Assembly: GCF_964275005.1 (NCBI RefSeq)
Contig: NC_092685.1
Span: forward strand, 26,521,649 to 26,585,648
DNA: 64,000 nt
DNA from: Diadema setosum
Lineage: Eukaryota; Echinodermata; Echinoidea; Diadematoida; Diadematidae
Direction of reading: 5' to 3'
Part shown: positions 45,900-57,220 of the stretch, piece after piece
Numbering within the stretch: position 1 is the stretch's first letter
How the letters are laid out: each line of letters starts with the position of its first letter
Notes under the pieces: model-generated
Told to the model about the DNA's origin: nothing
Databases searched by the model: none
What the model saw: the letters and a program-made list of their open reading frames with translations, nothing else
Translations under genes and position numbers: made by a program

Positions 45900-46390
45900 T
45901 GTAGGTAGACATAGGCGGAGAATACAAAACAAAGCGAAGAAATGTTTTAATCTTGTGTCTGCGTAAGGATCACATGTGTACTATCCTTATCATGATCACC
46001 AGTCATCACAGTTCTCGAAAAATTCTTTATTGTCGAGCGCACTTGTTGCTATGGCCCTTTCGAAACAAATACAGTTCCTTCGTAGTATAATAGCTATAAT
46101 ATTGTGGGGCAAAGGTTGTTTGCTAGTTTGTAGATCACGTGACATATGTATATATGTCGTAGATCACGTGAAATGGAACATGCATGTTTTACAGGAGATA
46201 TAGCTCAATTAAGGTTCAAGGTTAAGGAGTATGAACGTGCCTGTTTGTAAAATTCGCATATGTGAGAAGTGTATGATAATGATTTCGAATACAGCACACC
46301 ACAGCAATTTCTTATTTAACACTATAATGCTGTTTATATTTTCTACTGTGTCCAAAGTTCTGACTGAAATATGATTTCTCTAATCACCCA

Positions 46391-46417
46391 GACACAGACA
46401 CAGACACACACAGACAC

Positions 46418-46463
<46 letters not shown>
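46391..46463. repeat. (CA)n microsatellite
   Basis: CACAGA then CACA runs. Confidence 0.95.
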
Positions 46464-46465
<2 letters not shown>

Positions 46466-46675
46466 TATATATGACATATCGTATATAGATATTCTACATT
46501 TTATACAGTCATACAGATGTTCATTATACATTTAAATTCGTTCATGTTATACTTGATCACATTAATGACCTATATTCTTGAAAACGATCGTCAGCTCAAT
46601 AACATAGATTTTGATTTTAATTGCAGACAGGATGTAACAGATAGTTTGTTGTATGACAACAGTCAAACTACGAGC

Positions 46676-46762
46676 TCCCCTCCGTCCCCCTCCCTTTTCT
46701 CTCCCCCCCCCCCCCCCGCCTTCTCCTCCCTCAACCCCTACCCCCATCTCCCCCCCCCCCTT
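46676..46762. repeat. C-rich polypyrimidine tract
   Basis: A run of C and T with one poly-C block of about 15. The proline-rich frames across it are artefacts. Confidence 0.9.
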
Positions 46763-49700
46763 GCTCTCTTTGTCCTCGCTCCATCCAAGGAGGTTTAAGA
46801 GATGGAGTTCCAACTGGCTGAAATTATTCAAACAGTTGTCACTTTTCTATTGATGTACAAAAAATTCCACAGGTGCATCTGTGCCTTTGATGGCGGGGTT
46901 TGATGCCGCCGTCTTGCTGAGCAATCTGAAGATTCATTTTGAACGTTAACTTAATGTTGGCTATATTTTGCTTGTTTATCTATTAAATGAAACGAAATCT
47001 CACTTAATGATAAAGCTCATTAAACAAAGGTCAATCCCTTCAAGAAATATGTGCAAAAGTGTAAATCAGAGCTGTATCATGTGAAAGTGTTTAAAACTGT
47101 ACCCTCCCGGAAAGCCGGTTTTATCACTTTTCCACTTAATTCCTCCAAATGAAACTGATATGGAATAATCTTCGAGTATAATTCTATATTAATAGATATA
47201 TCAGATTAGTGGCCGGGCACGGCCAGTCGAGTAATTTTCATTTTCATTTCATCATTTTTTTGCGCAATTTCTATTCGCGCATCCCCGTGTCTTTACCATT
47301 ATATACCACCTATCTTTTATAAGTAGGGATGGCGAAAAGTAATTACCATCACAAAGACATATTTTCGTTAGAAAGTGGCTGATGATTATGCAATGAGGCA
47401 TGAGTCAATTGTCTTCCTATCTGCGCGGCAGGTCCAGTTTGCCACATGCTTCAAATACTTTCGAGTGGCGGCATCGAACGTGACTTCAAAGGAAATACGA
47501 CAGTTGTGACTCCATTCTCTTGAACCTCCTTGCTCCATCCATCTCCTGCGTGGATGCAGGGCTTGTGAGTGAGTCGTCATTTAGAATCCTACTCAAAGTA
47601 GCTTGATGGGAGAGTTAAATTCACACGAAAAAAGGCAAATCGGTAAACGGCTGATTGGTATCGACTGACTGTTTGAAAACAAAAAGATGAACGCTCTCTG
47701 GAACCATTTCACAACCTGGTACGATGCCTCAAAGAATCTTGATGGGGAATACTGACCCTTTTACGTTCTAACTACAAAGTCCTTCGTGGTGCGATCACTT
47801 CTTCGGGACCAAGACACCTGAGTGGATCATCAATCACATTTTAATTCCGCCATCTGAGCACGAGACCAAGAATCTCATTTGAGAGACGCCACGGATAACG
47901 TTACCTGACGAAATCAATGGCGCAATCGAACCAAAAAGCACAACATCGTTCGCTGAGTGTATCCATCATTGAAAATGTAGGCCCACACGCATTTTGAGGT
48001 AACTCTCAACAGGGAGGTGTTAGAGGAGGAGTGGAATCTCTGTCTAATTTGAGCAAAATTATGCGTAGGTTCTATCTGTCTATAGCATGACAGTTGAATG
48101 CTTAGCATTCCACTGGCTTTGGCGTTCCATTCTCCAAACCGCTCTTGCATGGAATTCTGATACGGAGACCAATAAGAGGTTCTTGATTTTAACCATTTTG
48201 AGCTGTATTTCAGAGGAAATGTTGAAACCCTATGTGGAACTTTTTGGTCATACATATATGTTACGGGACAAATCCTTTGAGTTTTTTTTTTTTTTTTCAA
48301 ATCTTCTTGTTACCAATACACCAGGACTGAAAAAGGAAACATCAGTAACGCATGAAAAGTTAGCATTTAACCATATTGATTACATCAAAATTTTGTGCAT
48401 AATTTTGTTTGCCAGTTTGTTGTTGTTGTTTTTTTATAACTGATACTTGAGTATTTGTTCTTGTGTCCTGCTCTCTACATAGTAATAACTTCTGCCAAAA
48501 ATATTGAACGGGACAGCGAACTGCGAATCGCTCGGTCTGCTGTAAAGAGGAATGATGCATATAATTCAATAGAAATGCACAATTATTTTGTCGACGTAAT
48601 TATTATTTAACACCTGCGATAGAGCGCATAAGTTCTTGGCGGCACGGAACATGGGTACAAAAGATAGATACTTGCTTCTTTTCCTCTAACATCTCCCTGC
48701 TCTCACCATGGACATAGGCCTACATTATATAAAGTACCACACACACACACACACACGTACACACACAGATACAAATATAGATAGGTAAACATAGTCTTAA
48801 ACAGATTATGAAACATATCTAGACTGTTAATTTGTTTAGATTGATTGATTGGCTGATCGATTTCATTTTCATTCGTCAATATTATGTAAACAAATTAATA
48901 TATATATATATATATATGATTATAGAGCACAATATTACATACGGAAATCCATATAAGTGAAGCAGCGCAAACAAAGAGAAAGTGTAGGTGTGTATGTTTT
49001 AAACAAAGCACGTTATAGATTTGCTGGAAAGCTGAAAGAGCTTGGATGTAAAAGATATTATTTCTGGCTGAGCCAAGATAGGAAATACAAATAAAAATGT
49101 GCTATATAACATGTTTTGTAATCAAACTAGTCTGTTGAATAAAAAAAAAATAATGGCAAATATCCTACAGATATGTGTGTTATTGAAATGAGAACAATAA
49201 CTACAATAAAGGAAGATGATTATGACGCAACAGTTTGATGTACATATAGGTCTTGTAAAGTGAGGAAAATAATACAATTGCTCCAAATGGTATTTTTGAC
49301 AGCCCTGGCCGAAAATGATTATACATTCGTCTTGATTGTCACTGTTGATGACAAAGATTCATGAGTTTGGACCACAGCTGATATACGTTGACATGATCAT
49401 TAAATGGGATTACAAAGCGTGGAATCAGCAGGAATTAAGAACAGATGCGCATAGCATCTTTCACCTGCTGTCACTGCATGCAAATAGCGCCATGAAAATT
49501 CAAAAACACTTTTCGACACGTGCACCTCATGAAAAATTAATGACTCTTTTGTTTGTTGTTTTGTCGGTCTTTCTTCTCTCTTTCTTGTCTTCTTCAGCCC
49601 TGCATTCGTAAGAGGAAAATGATCATGTCAGAGCCCCTTGAGCGGACATCGAACACCGCTGGAAAGCAGGGCGTGAATTTTTCTAGGCCCGCCATCAACA

Positions 49701-49846
49701 GCGCTCACAATTTTCACTTACGTGTTTGGGGCGCCAGTAGGGAAACGCGGCAAATCGGTGATGAGCAAGCCACACGAAAATGAAAGGGCAAGGCTCGTGA
49801 CTAATTGCACAAGAATCTGTGGAGATTGTCTGTCACTCCGTGTGAC

Positions 49847-49940
49847 TTCTTCTTCTCCTTCTTCTTCTTCTTTTTCTTCTTCTTCTTTTTCTTCTTCTCC
49901 TTCTTCTTCTTCTTCCTCCTCCTTTTCCTCTTCTTCTTAC
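49847..49940. repeat. (TTC)n trinucleotide repeat
   Basis: TTC units with TCC interruptions. Confidence 0.9.
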
Positions 49941-50649
49941 GATCAAGTTGTGTGTTTTTTTTTCAAAATTTCTGAAGGGTTGTTCTCCTATAAGGTTCCA
50001 CTATCACGATATCCCCTGGGAAGTGTACAATCATATTCTACACGAGTCCCGAGGATGCAGATGTTAGGGATCACATTTCAGTGTCGGTTATTGACCCGTC
50101 CTTACAATCATGTTGACTTCTGGCTGTTGTGAACAGATCTTACACAAGTTACAAAATCTGGAACTGCTTGATCAAAATGAGATGTGCCATTCATTACTCG
50201 TCATTTTATTCATATTTATTCTGTACCCACTAAGTTCTGCCAGTATGAAATACAGCGTCATTGCTTCTCGTGATATTATCAGCAGTAAAGTCAGCTGAAA
50301 TAAGCATCAGAATACCTAATGTTTGCGCTTCAACTTGATTATTATAATCAAGCTCAAACACAACAGTAAGATTGGTCTCACTGGTCTCACAGATTTACGC
50401 TTCTGAGGTGTCATCTCTTGGATATGCATGTAATGATATTTTGATTATTATCATCGCATTGTGGAAAATGTACCTGCATGGACTGAAAGTATGGCAAGAA
50501 AAGATATGATATTGTACTATATGAAAATAAAATCTGCCTAATAGCCACTGCGAGCTGGAGCACTCGGTCATGACAAGGTGCATGCCATTATGACTGTGTT
50601 GATGGCGTGACGAAATGAAAAGGAGAATCTTAATGGCCGGAACTTAGGG

Positions 50650-51185
50650 CCTGTATCTCACTGGAAGAGATGTTGCCGCGACTGCCGCGATTCGTGCGAC
50701 ACGAAAGACTAAAATGATTGCTTGCGCTCTCACCAAGACGGCAACTCTAGGGCGACGTCCGAGACGTCTCCAAACAAGGTTACAATCTATTAATTTAAGT
50801 CGCGGAGACGTCGCCACAACGTTTCCGTCATTCGTGGGGACTTCATCGAGATGTCTTCTCAGTTGCACAGACGTCTCCGCGACATCACCATATCTTCGTC
50901 GGTAGGTTTCAGTGGGTAACGGAATATCGTTTCGGAAAAACTAGTCTCCGCGACGCGGCCGCAGCTCAGAAGACGTCGCAAAGACGTCGTGTAGACTTCT
51001 CCAAGACTGTAGCTGGAGAATGGAAAAAGTCTCCGAAAAGAAAAAATCGCACACGTTCGATTCTCCTGCGACTCCCCGGAGACCCGGCTGTCTCCAACAT
51101 CCTGTCCAGGGGACGTCGCAGAGACGTCAACCAGCGAGACTCGAGTCGCCACCAGCCCGCCACCTTGCATGATAGTCTCCATGCC
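50650..51185. mobile_element. GC-rich non-autonomous element with GTCTCCGCGACG words
   Basis: It begins CTGTATCTCACTGGAAGAGA, similar to the start of the Harbinger-type remnant at 63358 (GGTATCTCACTGAGC). It then repeats GTCTCCGCGACG, AGACGTCGC and AGACGTC on both strands. It is clearly more GC-rich than its surroundings. An opposite TIR was not located, so boundaries and class are tentative. Confidence 0.4.
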
Positions 51186-51483
51186 AACGAGACAACTAAA
51201 ACAGATTCTAAAAACAGATACTAAAACAGATGCATCTTGATAATTACGAGTAACGATGATGGTGATGATAATGATAGTAACTGATGATAACAGTAATGGA
51301 AATGAGCAATAAATCTGATTCTCCTCAACTAATCGACTTGAAGGCATTTTACTTTTATCTGAAATTGAAACAAACAAAAAAGTATATATGCATTTATTTA
51401 AGCCACGCACCCAAATATATTACACAACCAAACACACAATCAGAAGAACATATACATACGAACACACGCAAGAGCATGATAAT

Positions 51484-51993
51484 ACAGTCAAACCTGCCTT
51501 AGCGGCCACCTGTCTATAGCGGCCACTGAAAAATCCCCCCCCCCGAGAGAAAAAGCCCTCTTAAAGACCCCGTGTATAGCGGCCACTTGTCTATAGCGGC
51601 CAGCGGCCATAAATTTTGTTTCCCGTGGTAGATTTTAACCTGTCTATAGCGGCCAAAGACCAGATGGAGCCGTAGCCGAGCAGATAATTCAGCGTGTTTT
51701 CCTGCTTTGTAGCCGTGCCAGTTATTCCTCAGTGATCGCCACTATCAGTCAGTTTCAATGCACTAGTGTTGAGCTTTCTTCAGAATTGTACACATGCTAC
51801 TGTGCAACAATTTCATAATCACCGGCATTGTTCAATGCATGAAACACACGTGTGCATACACACATACATGTGCAATGTACATGTACATGTAGGCTATGCA
51901 CACAAAGTTGGATAACCTGTCTATAGCGGCCACCTGTCTATAACGGCCACTTTTTCGTCTCCCTTGGGTGGCCGCTATAGACAGGTTTGACCG
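51484..51993. mobile_element. pogo-like MITE made of TCTATAGCGGCCAC repeats
   Basis: The left end ACAGTCAAACCTGCCTTAGC and the reverse complement of the right end GACGGTCAAACCTGTCTATA are inverted repeats. The word CTGTCTATAGCGGCCAC recurs internally at least six times, including a terminal hairpin near 51916-51983. It is non-coding. The CAGTCAAACC-type ends suggest the Tc1/mariner-pogo group. Confidence 0.6.
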
Positions 51994-52114
51994 TCCATTG
52001 TAATGCATAAATGTACTGATCGACAGACGGACAGAAATGCACACACGTATAGTCTTACACTCTCGGTCTGTACAAGCGCGCCGGAACACTTCTGGTTTTT
52101 GGGGGGCAAAATCT

Positions 52115-53140
52115 CAACGGGGGCACATTCAATGTGACGATGTGAGATCCTCGGCGCGGGAGCGAAGCGAGTGAGCGGGGGGGGGGGGGGATGGAAAGGG
52201 GGATACCCCCCCCCCTCCACTGTAGGGAGCTTTTGTAAAACAGGGTACAAAAGTTGCGTTTATAACCCATTTAAAAGCAAATTTCTAAGGAATTAAACAT
52301 AGTGAATAATAATCAGTGCGAATGACTATGATTATTACATACGGGAGTACATAATAATGTGATTGTGTGAGATCCTCGGCGAGGGAACGAAGCGACCGAG
52401 CGGGGGGAGGGTGTGGGAGGGGGGATACCCCCTGGTTTTTACACATCACATTATTAATGCACTCCCGTATGTTATAATCGTAGTCCTTCCAACTGATTTT
52501 TTCAATATGTTAATTCCTTAGAAATTTGCTTTAAATTCTCTATAAACGCGACTTTTATACTCTGTTTTACAAAAAGTCCCCCCCCCCTCCCACGGTAGGG
52601 ACTTTTTGTAAAACAGAGTATAAAAGTCGCGTTTATAGAGAATTTAAAGCAAATTTCTAAGGAATTAACATATTGAAAAAATCAGTTGGAAGGACTACGA
52701 TTATAACATACGGGAGTGCATTAATAATGTGATGGTGCGAGATCTTTGGCGAGGGAGCGAAGCGACCGAGCGGGGGGAGGGTGTGGAAGGGGGGATACCC
52801 CCTCCCACGGTAGGGACTTTTTGTAAAAACAGAGTATAAAAGTCGCGTTTATAGAACATTTAAAAGCAAATTTCTAGGGAATTAACATATTGAAAAAAAT
52901 CAGTTGGAAGCGCTATGATCATAACATACGGGGGTATATTATGTGATGGTGTGAGATCCTCGTCGAGGGAGCGAAGCAACCGAGCGGGGGAGGGTGTGAG
53001 AAGGGGATACCCCCTCCCACGGTAGGGACTTTTTGTAAAAACAGAGTATAAAAGTCGCTTTTATAGAGCATTTTAGATTAAATTTCTGAGGAATTAAACA
53101 TAGTACAAGAAATCACTGCGAAGGACTATGATAATAACTT
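52115..53140. repeat. Tandem and inverted array of a GAGCGAAGCGACCGAGCGGGG unit
   Basis: The unit reads GTGAGATCCTCGGCGAGGGA, then GCGAAGCGACCGAGCGGGG, GGGGATACCCCCTCCCACGG, TAGGGACTTTTTGTAAAAC, AAAGTCGCGTTTATAGAG, and AACATACGGGAGT. Forward copies start near 52138, 52367, 52737 and 52950. Between the second and third lies an inverted partial copy. No coding capacity. Confidence 0.75.
52445..52733. repeat. Perfect 136-bp inverted repeat with a 17-bp spacer
   Basis: 52445-52580 and 52598-52733 are exact reverse complements with the C-rich spacer between. Transcribed, it would fold into a long hairpin. It lies within the tandem array above. Confidence 0.85.
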
Positions 53141-53565
53141 ATGAAAACTTTTTATTTTACTATAAGTACGGGCAGAACGAGCGAGCCACTCTTACTTTGC
53201 AATTTATCTGAAATGTACTCATTAAAAACTTAAACGTGATCGCATCGTTCGAACAATAAAAAATATTCTTTTACTCCTAGAAAGCAAAGAAGAAAATGAA
53301 ATGTGTAAGGTTTACTAAAGGTATGTTTCAGCGGGCACACTCGAGGACACGAGGCTACCATCTATACACTTAATTTACTCATAAGTTACTATTAGTGTAT
53401 AGATACAATAATGTATGTTGTTAGCGTATTATGATTTTCGCCCCGTTAGGGGCGAACATTTTTGCATTTTCAGTTATGAAATTACAACATTTAGACAAGA
53501 AATATGCCTTTATTGTTCATTTTGGTTTTTAAATCAGTGATTAATTATTTGCTACAGGGGGCACT

Positions 53566-53661
53566 TTGGGGGGGGGGGGGCAAAAACTCCCCCCCCCAAC
53601 ATTTTGTTTGGGGGGGGGGGCAAGTGCCACCCCTGCCCCCCCCCCCCCCCCCCCCCCCCCC
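53566..53661. repeat. Poly-G and poly-C tracts
   Basis: Alternating G and C homopolymers, including an uninterrupted C run of more than 20 that is liable to length error. Confidence 0.9.
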
Positions 53662-54009
53662 GCTTCCGGCGCCCTTGCATGTAGACATTCGCCTAATCAC
53701 GCAGACAAATACACACACATAGCCACAATACACACACACTAAATATTAACATTAACGTCTAACATATTAAACGTTCTCAGATGTATTGCCATGACAAACA
53801 GACTATCATGCAGGGATGTCCATGATCTCGAGCTGATTGACGTCCAGGGACGTACGGAAATGAATAATTCATTGTGAACAGAAAGGAATAATTAATTGTT
53901 TATTATGAAAAGAAAATTGTTCGATGATCCTACACCTCGACTACTCTTCGGGTAGTTGACGCGGAACGTCGGAGAGTGTGTGGAGAGGCTCACGGGGGGG
54001 GGGGGGGCT

Positions 54010-54352
54010 ACAGCTAAACTCATTTGGTCTACTGTCAATGTCGTCTAATGCCTGTTTGGTCTAATCCTCACTTGGTCTAATGCTTAGTTTGGCTAATTGT
54101 CGTTTCGTCTAATAATTTAACCAGATGGTCTAATCGCAATTTTGTCTCCCTAGGATTTTTTTCCCATTTTGGTTTATAATGAACTGTGGGTATTAGACGA
54201 AATGGGCATAGCCCATCTGGAAGCAGTAGGCCATCTGGTAATGAGACGAGGTGCAATTGTACTAAATGGTTATTAGACGAACTTATTGTTGACGAAATTA
54301 AACGAGATTGAGACTAAATGGCTACTGGACGAAGTGGGAGTAGACCATGGTA
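54010..54352. mobile_element. Foldback element with TTGGTCTAAT / ATTAGACGAA arms
   Basis: The left half repeats ATTTGGTCTAATG variants (GGTCTACTG, GGTCTAATCC, TCGTCTAATAA). The right half repeats the complement (ATTAGACGAAATGG, TTATTAGACGAAC). The ends CATTTGGTCTACT and, reverse-complemented, CATGGTCTACT match. The centre is near 54160. Non-coding. Confidence 0.6.
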
Positions 54353-54734
54353 TTGTGAACGATCATCGTGAGATTTTGCGGCGCGTCAGCGGCGCCCGAG
54401 CATGCCGAGGAAGCGAAACGACAGAGCGATTGGTTGAAAGGTTGGTGAAAGCGTGGTTGAAAGGTTGATTGGTTGAAAGGCTTCACGTGATCAGTGGGCT
54501 ACCCCTATGTTTTACACAAAATAAAACGCATACTTTGCCTTGTGAGTTTCTGGTTAAAACTATGGACAGAGGTGACTCCATCACTGAGGCTCGAAGCCCG
54601 AAGATAAAGTGCTTTTGGAGGCACCAAGACCCGTAGTTTTCACCACAAACTCGACTTTAGGCAAGTGTATTTGTTTTATAGATGAGATTACAAATTTCAA
54701 CAAAAGAAGGAGATATGGCGGGAGGAGTCGTGTG

Positions 54735-55830
54735 TTAGATGTTATGTTGTGGCGGTCACAGGATCATATATACTATCATTGTTATGCTGATGATATCCAG
54801 ATACATACATCATTTCTACCTACCCAAACCAATGTCGTTGACATCATTCAGAAACTTGAGGCTTGCATCCATGATATCAAAAAGTGGATGAGCTCGCATT
54901 CATTGAAGTTAAATCAGGAAAAGTCAGAGTTGTTATTTATTGGTTCCAAGGTACTACTTGACAAGGTTAGTCTTCCTTCTTTAACGGTTGACAATGATGT
55001 GGTTATTGCTCCATCTAAATCATGTAGAAATCTTGGAGTATTATTTGATTCTACAATGTCCATGTCTGTTCAGATCTCTGCTGTCTGTAAATCCGTGAGA
55101 TATCAGTTACGCAATTTGGGCATTATTCGCAAGTATTTAACTCTTTCAGCCACAGAAAAAATAGTTCATGCTCTTATATCATCCCGACTTGACTTTGGTA
55201 ATGCACTCCTATTTCAGCTACCACAATCTCAACTTTCACGGTTACAAAAATTGCAAAATTCAGCAGCCCGCATTGTTACCCTTACCAGGAGAAATACTTA
55301 CATTACCCCTGTTTTGTCCTCATTGCATTGGTTACCTGTTGAATCTCGCATTGTATTTAAACTATTACTATTTGTTTTTCATTGCATACATGGATCTGCC
55401 CCAGAGTACAATGTTAATTTACTGACATTTTATAATCCTTCCAGATGTTTAAGGTCATCTGATTGTAGATTGCTTGTTGTTCCAAAAACGAAGAAATCAT
55501 GGGGGGATCGGTCGTTTGCACATGCTGGACCTTACCTGTGGGGCTCCTGTGGAATCAGTTGCCTCAAGTTATCCGTCACATTTCGAATGTTGACTCCTTT
55601 AAAGTTGCCCTCAAGACTCATTTGTTCATGACCATTTTCCAGTAGAATTGTATATTATGATGTATATTTTTTCATTATCACTATTGTGTCATTCATTTTC
55701 ATGTGCATGTTTGTGTAAGGATTTTTGTATTTCATGACTTACTTCTACTGCGCCTTGAGCACAATAACTATGTGGAACTGGCGCATTATAAGTACCCTGT
55801 ATTATTATTATTATTATTATTTATTATACA
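54735..55830 (+). mobile_element. CR1/L2-type LINE 3' half with (ATT)n tail
   Basis: A long open frame carries the reverse-transcriptase box CYADDIQIHTSF, then KKWMSSHSLKLNQEKSELLF, RNLGVLFDSTM, SRLDFGNALLFQLPQSQLSR, LQKLQNSAARIVT, LHWLPVESRIVFKLLL and WGDRSFAHAGPYLW. A frame change near the C terminus ends it early. A 3' UTR with GCGCCTTGAGC and GGCGCATTATAAGTACC runs into ATT units (55800-55826). The 5' half, with endonuclease and earlier RT boxes, is missing. Confidence 0.85.
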
Positions 55831-55889
55831 GTGATCTGTATTGGCTGTTGCTATTGGAAGTTGCCATTCCCTAACATCTTTTTTTTTTA

Positions 55890-56090
55890 ATGAAACGGGG
55901 CCCACCGTACGAAGCAGAGCGCGATATGTCAGATTTGCTTTGTGATGTCACAATTGCTTTGTTGCAACATATCTTTCACAAAGTGGCATGATGGCTTTAC
56001 GAAGAAGTGCGCAATATCGGAATTGCTTTGTGATGTCACAATTACTTTGTGACATAATTTAACAAAAGTGCATTTAGAAAAATGTTGTCA
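55890..56090. repeat. Imperfect two-copy repeat, ~90-bp period
   Basis: ATTGCTTTGTGATGTCACAA and GCGCGATAT/GCGCAATAT blocks recur at about 55908 and 55998. A nearby ACGGGGCCCACCG resembles MITE ends such as the one at 330. Confidence 0.5.
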
Positions 56091-56431
56091 TAAACACTGA
56101 TGTCATTTTTCAAGTGGTACTACGGTATAGGCCTACCACGGAAATTCAAACAGGCCAGCATTTTGAAATAATTGAAAATATTTTATCACGTGAAGCCCTT
56201 TCAACCAATCACTGCATTAGAGGATTAACTTTTAATCCGAAATATAATCTAAACTATTTTAGAATGTTGGTATTGTTGTTTGACACTTGATATATAATTT
56301 GGAAAAGAACGTCATTTTTATGACAACGTTTTTCAAATAGTATGCTATTGTGAAATGATATCACAGAACAAATTGACACCTTACGTATTCCTTTGTATGG
56401 TGCAAAAAAAAAAAAAAGAAGTGGGAGCCGA

Positions 56432-56457
56432 GCCCCCCCCCCCCCCCCCCCCCCCCC
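56432..56457. repeat. Poly-C homopolymer
   Basis: A long uninterrupted C run beside an A run (56403-56416). Length is uncertain in any assembly. Confidence 0.9.
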
Positions 56458-56759
56458 AAGTTCCGCCGGCCCTGTGGTACAATGAATGATGATACTTCAA
56501 GCAAGAAGGCAGAAGGTGGTACAGTAGTAGCAGCAGCCCATCGATAGCAGCCATCCTCATACTCAGTGCGAAAACGTGCGAGGACGCCACCAGGCATCGA
56601 CGGGAATTTCCCGTGAGTGCCAAGCAAGGATCCCGCACTCGCGTCCAACAGGGGCGGATCGACCGCATGAGTGTTATTTATCAGGACTCAATAGAACACA
56701 ACGCATTCCTCTCCTGTATCATATACATACAATTGGCGTGAGTGATAGTGACATCCAAG

Positions 56760-56812
56760 ATGCCTACCGACGTAGAAACACTGATGGAAATGGGATTTCC
56801 GCAAAATAGAGC
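56760..56812 (+). CDS. UBXN1: UBXN1 exon 1: UBA helix 1 and MGF loop
   Basis: MPTDVETLMEMGFPQNR plus two bases of an Ala codon; donor AGAGC|GTGAGT. The only other in-frame methionines here lie inside the UBA helix, so the first ATG is chosen. Confidence 0.9.
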
Positions 56813-57189
56813 GTGAGTAGCTACTAACAGTAGCACTGATCATGCATGCACATGGCCACACACAGGCACAGCACGTAGCACAGCACAGGCCGGCCACATT
56901 CACAATGAGAACGCAGAATTCAAAACCTACACGATCTGACGCATGTGGGACCACGTAATTATGTCGTGTTTGTTCACAGCTCTCACTTTCCCGATCCTGT
57001 TTTTGTCAACATCTTATGCTGTTACTGTTCTTGGATCTGCAATTTTGAAGACCATTTCATTCTTATTATGTAACATTTTCTCATAAAACGTACGTTCACA
57101 GTGAACTTTAACTACACATTTAAAAATATTCTGTCTTATCTTGGTCATCGTTTCCCTATCTGCTCTGAATTCTCGAATTCTCGGTTATT

Positions 57190-57220
<31 letters not shown>

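Larger units (their letters stand above)
45940..51480. other. Intergenic between the Ig/Rolling stone gene and the repeat cluster
   Basis: It should contain the promoter and 5' UTR of the minus-strand Ig/Rolling stone gene near 45900-46100, but no TATA or other element is clear. It holds (CA)n at 46391-46463, a C-rich run at 46676-46762, a (TTC)n run at 49847-49940 and a GC-rich element at 50650-51185. An unrecognised 64-codon minus-strand frame at 47386-47580 is only a weak candidate. Confidence 0.5.

Noticed and set aside
47386-47580. 64-codon minus-strand frame with mixed composition
   Set aside because: It looks protein-like but matches no family I know and has no flanking exon evidence.
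47914-48300. 128-codon minus-strand frame
   Set aside because: It starts in an A-run and has no motif or codon pattern suggesting a gene.
50859-51410. 183-codon minus-strand frame
   Set aside because: It is open because the GC-rich GTCTCCGCGACG repeat lacks stops. It shows no protein motif.
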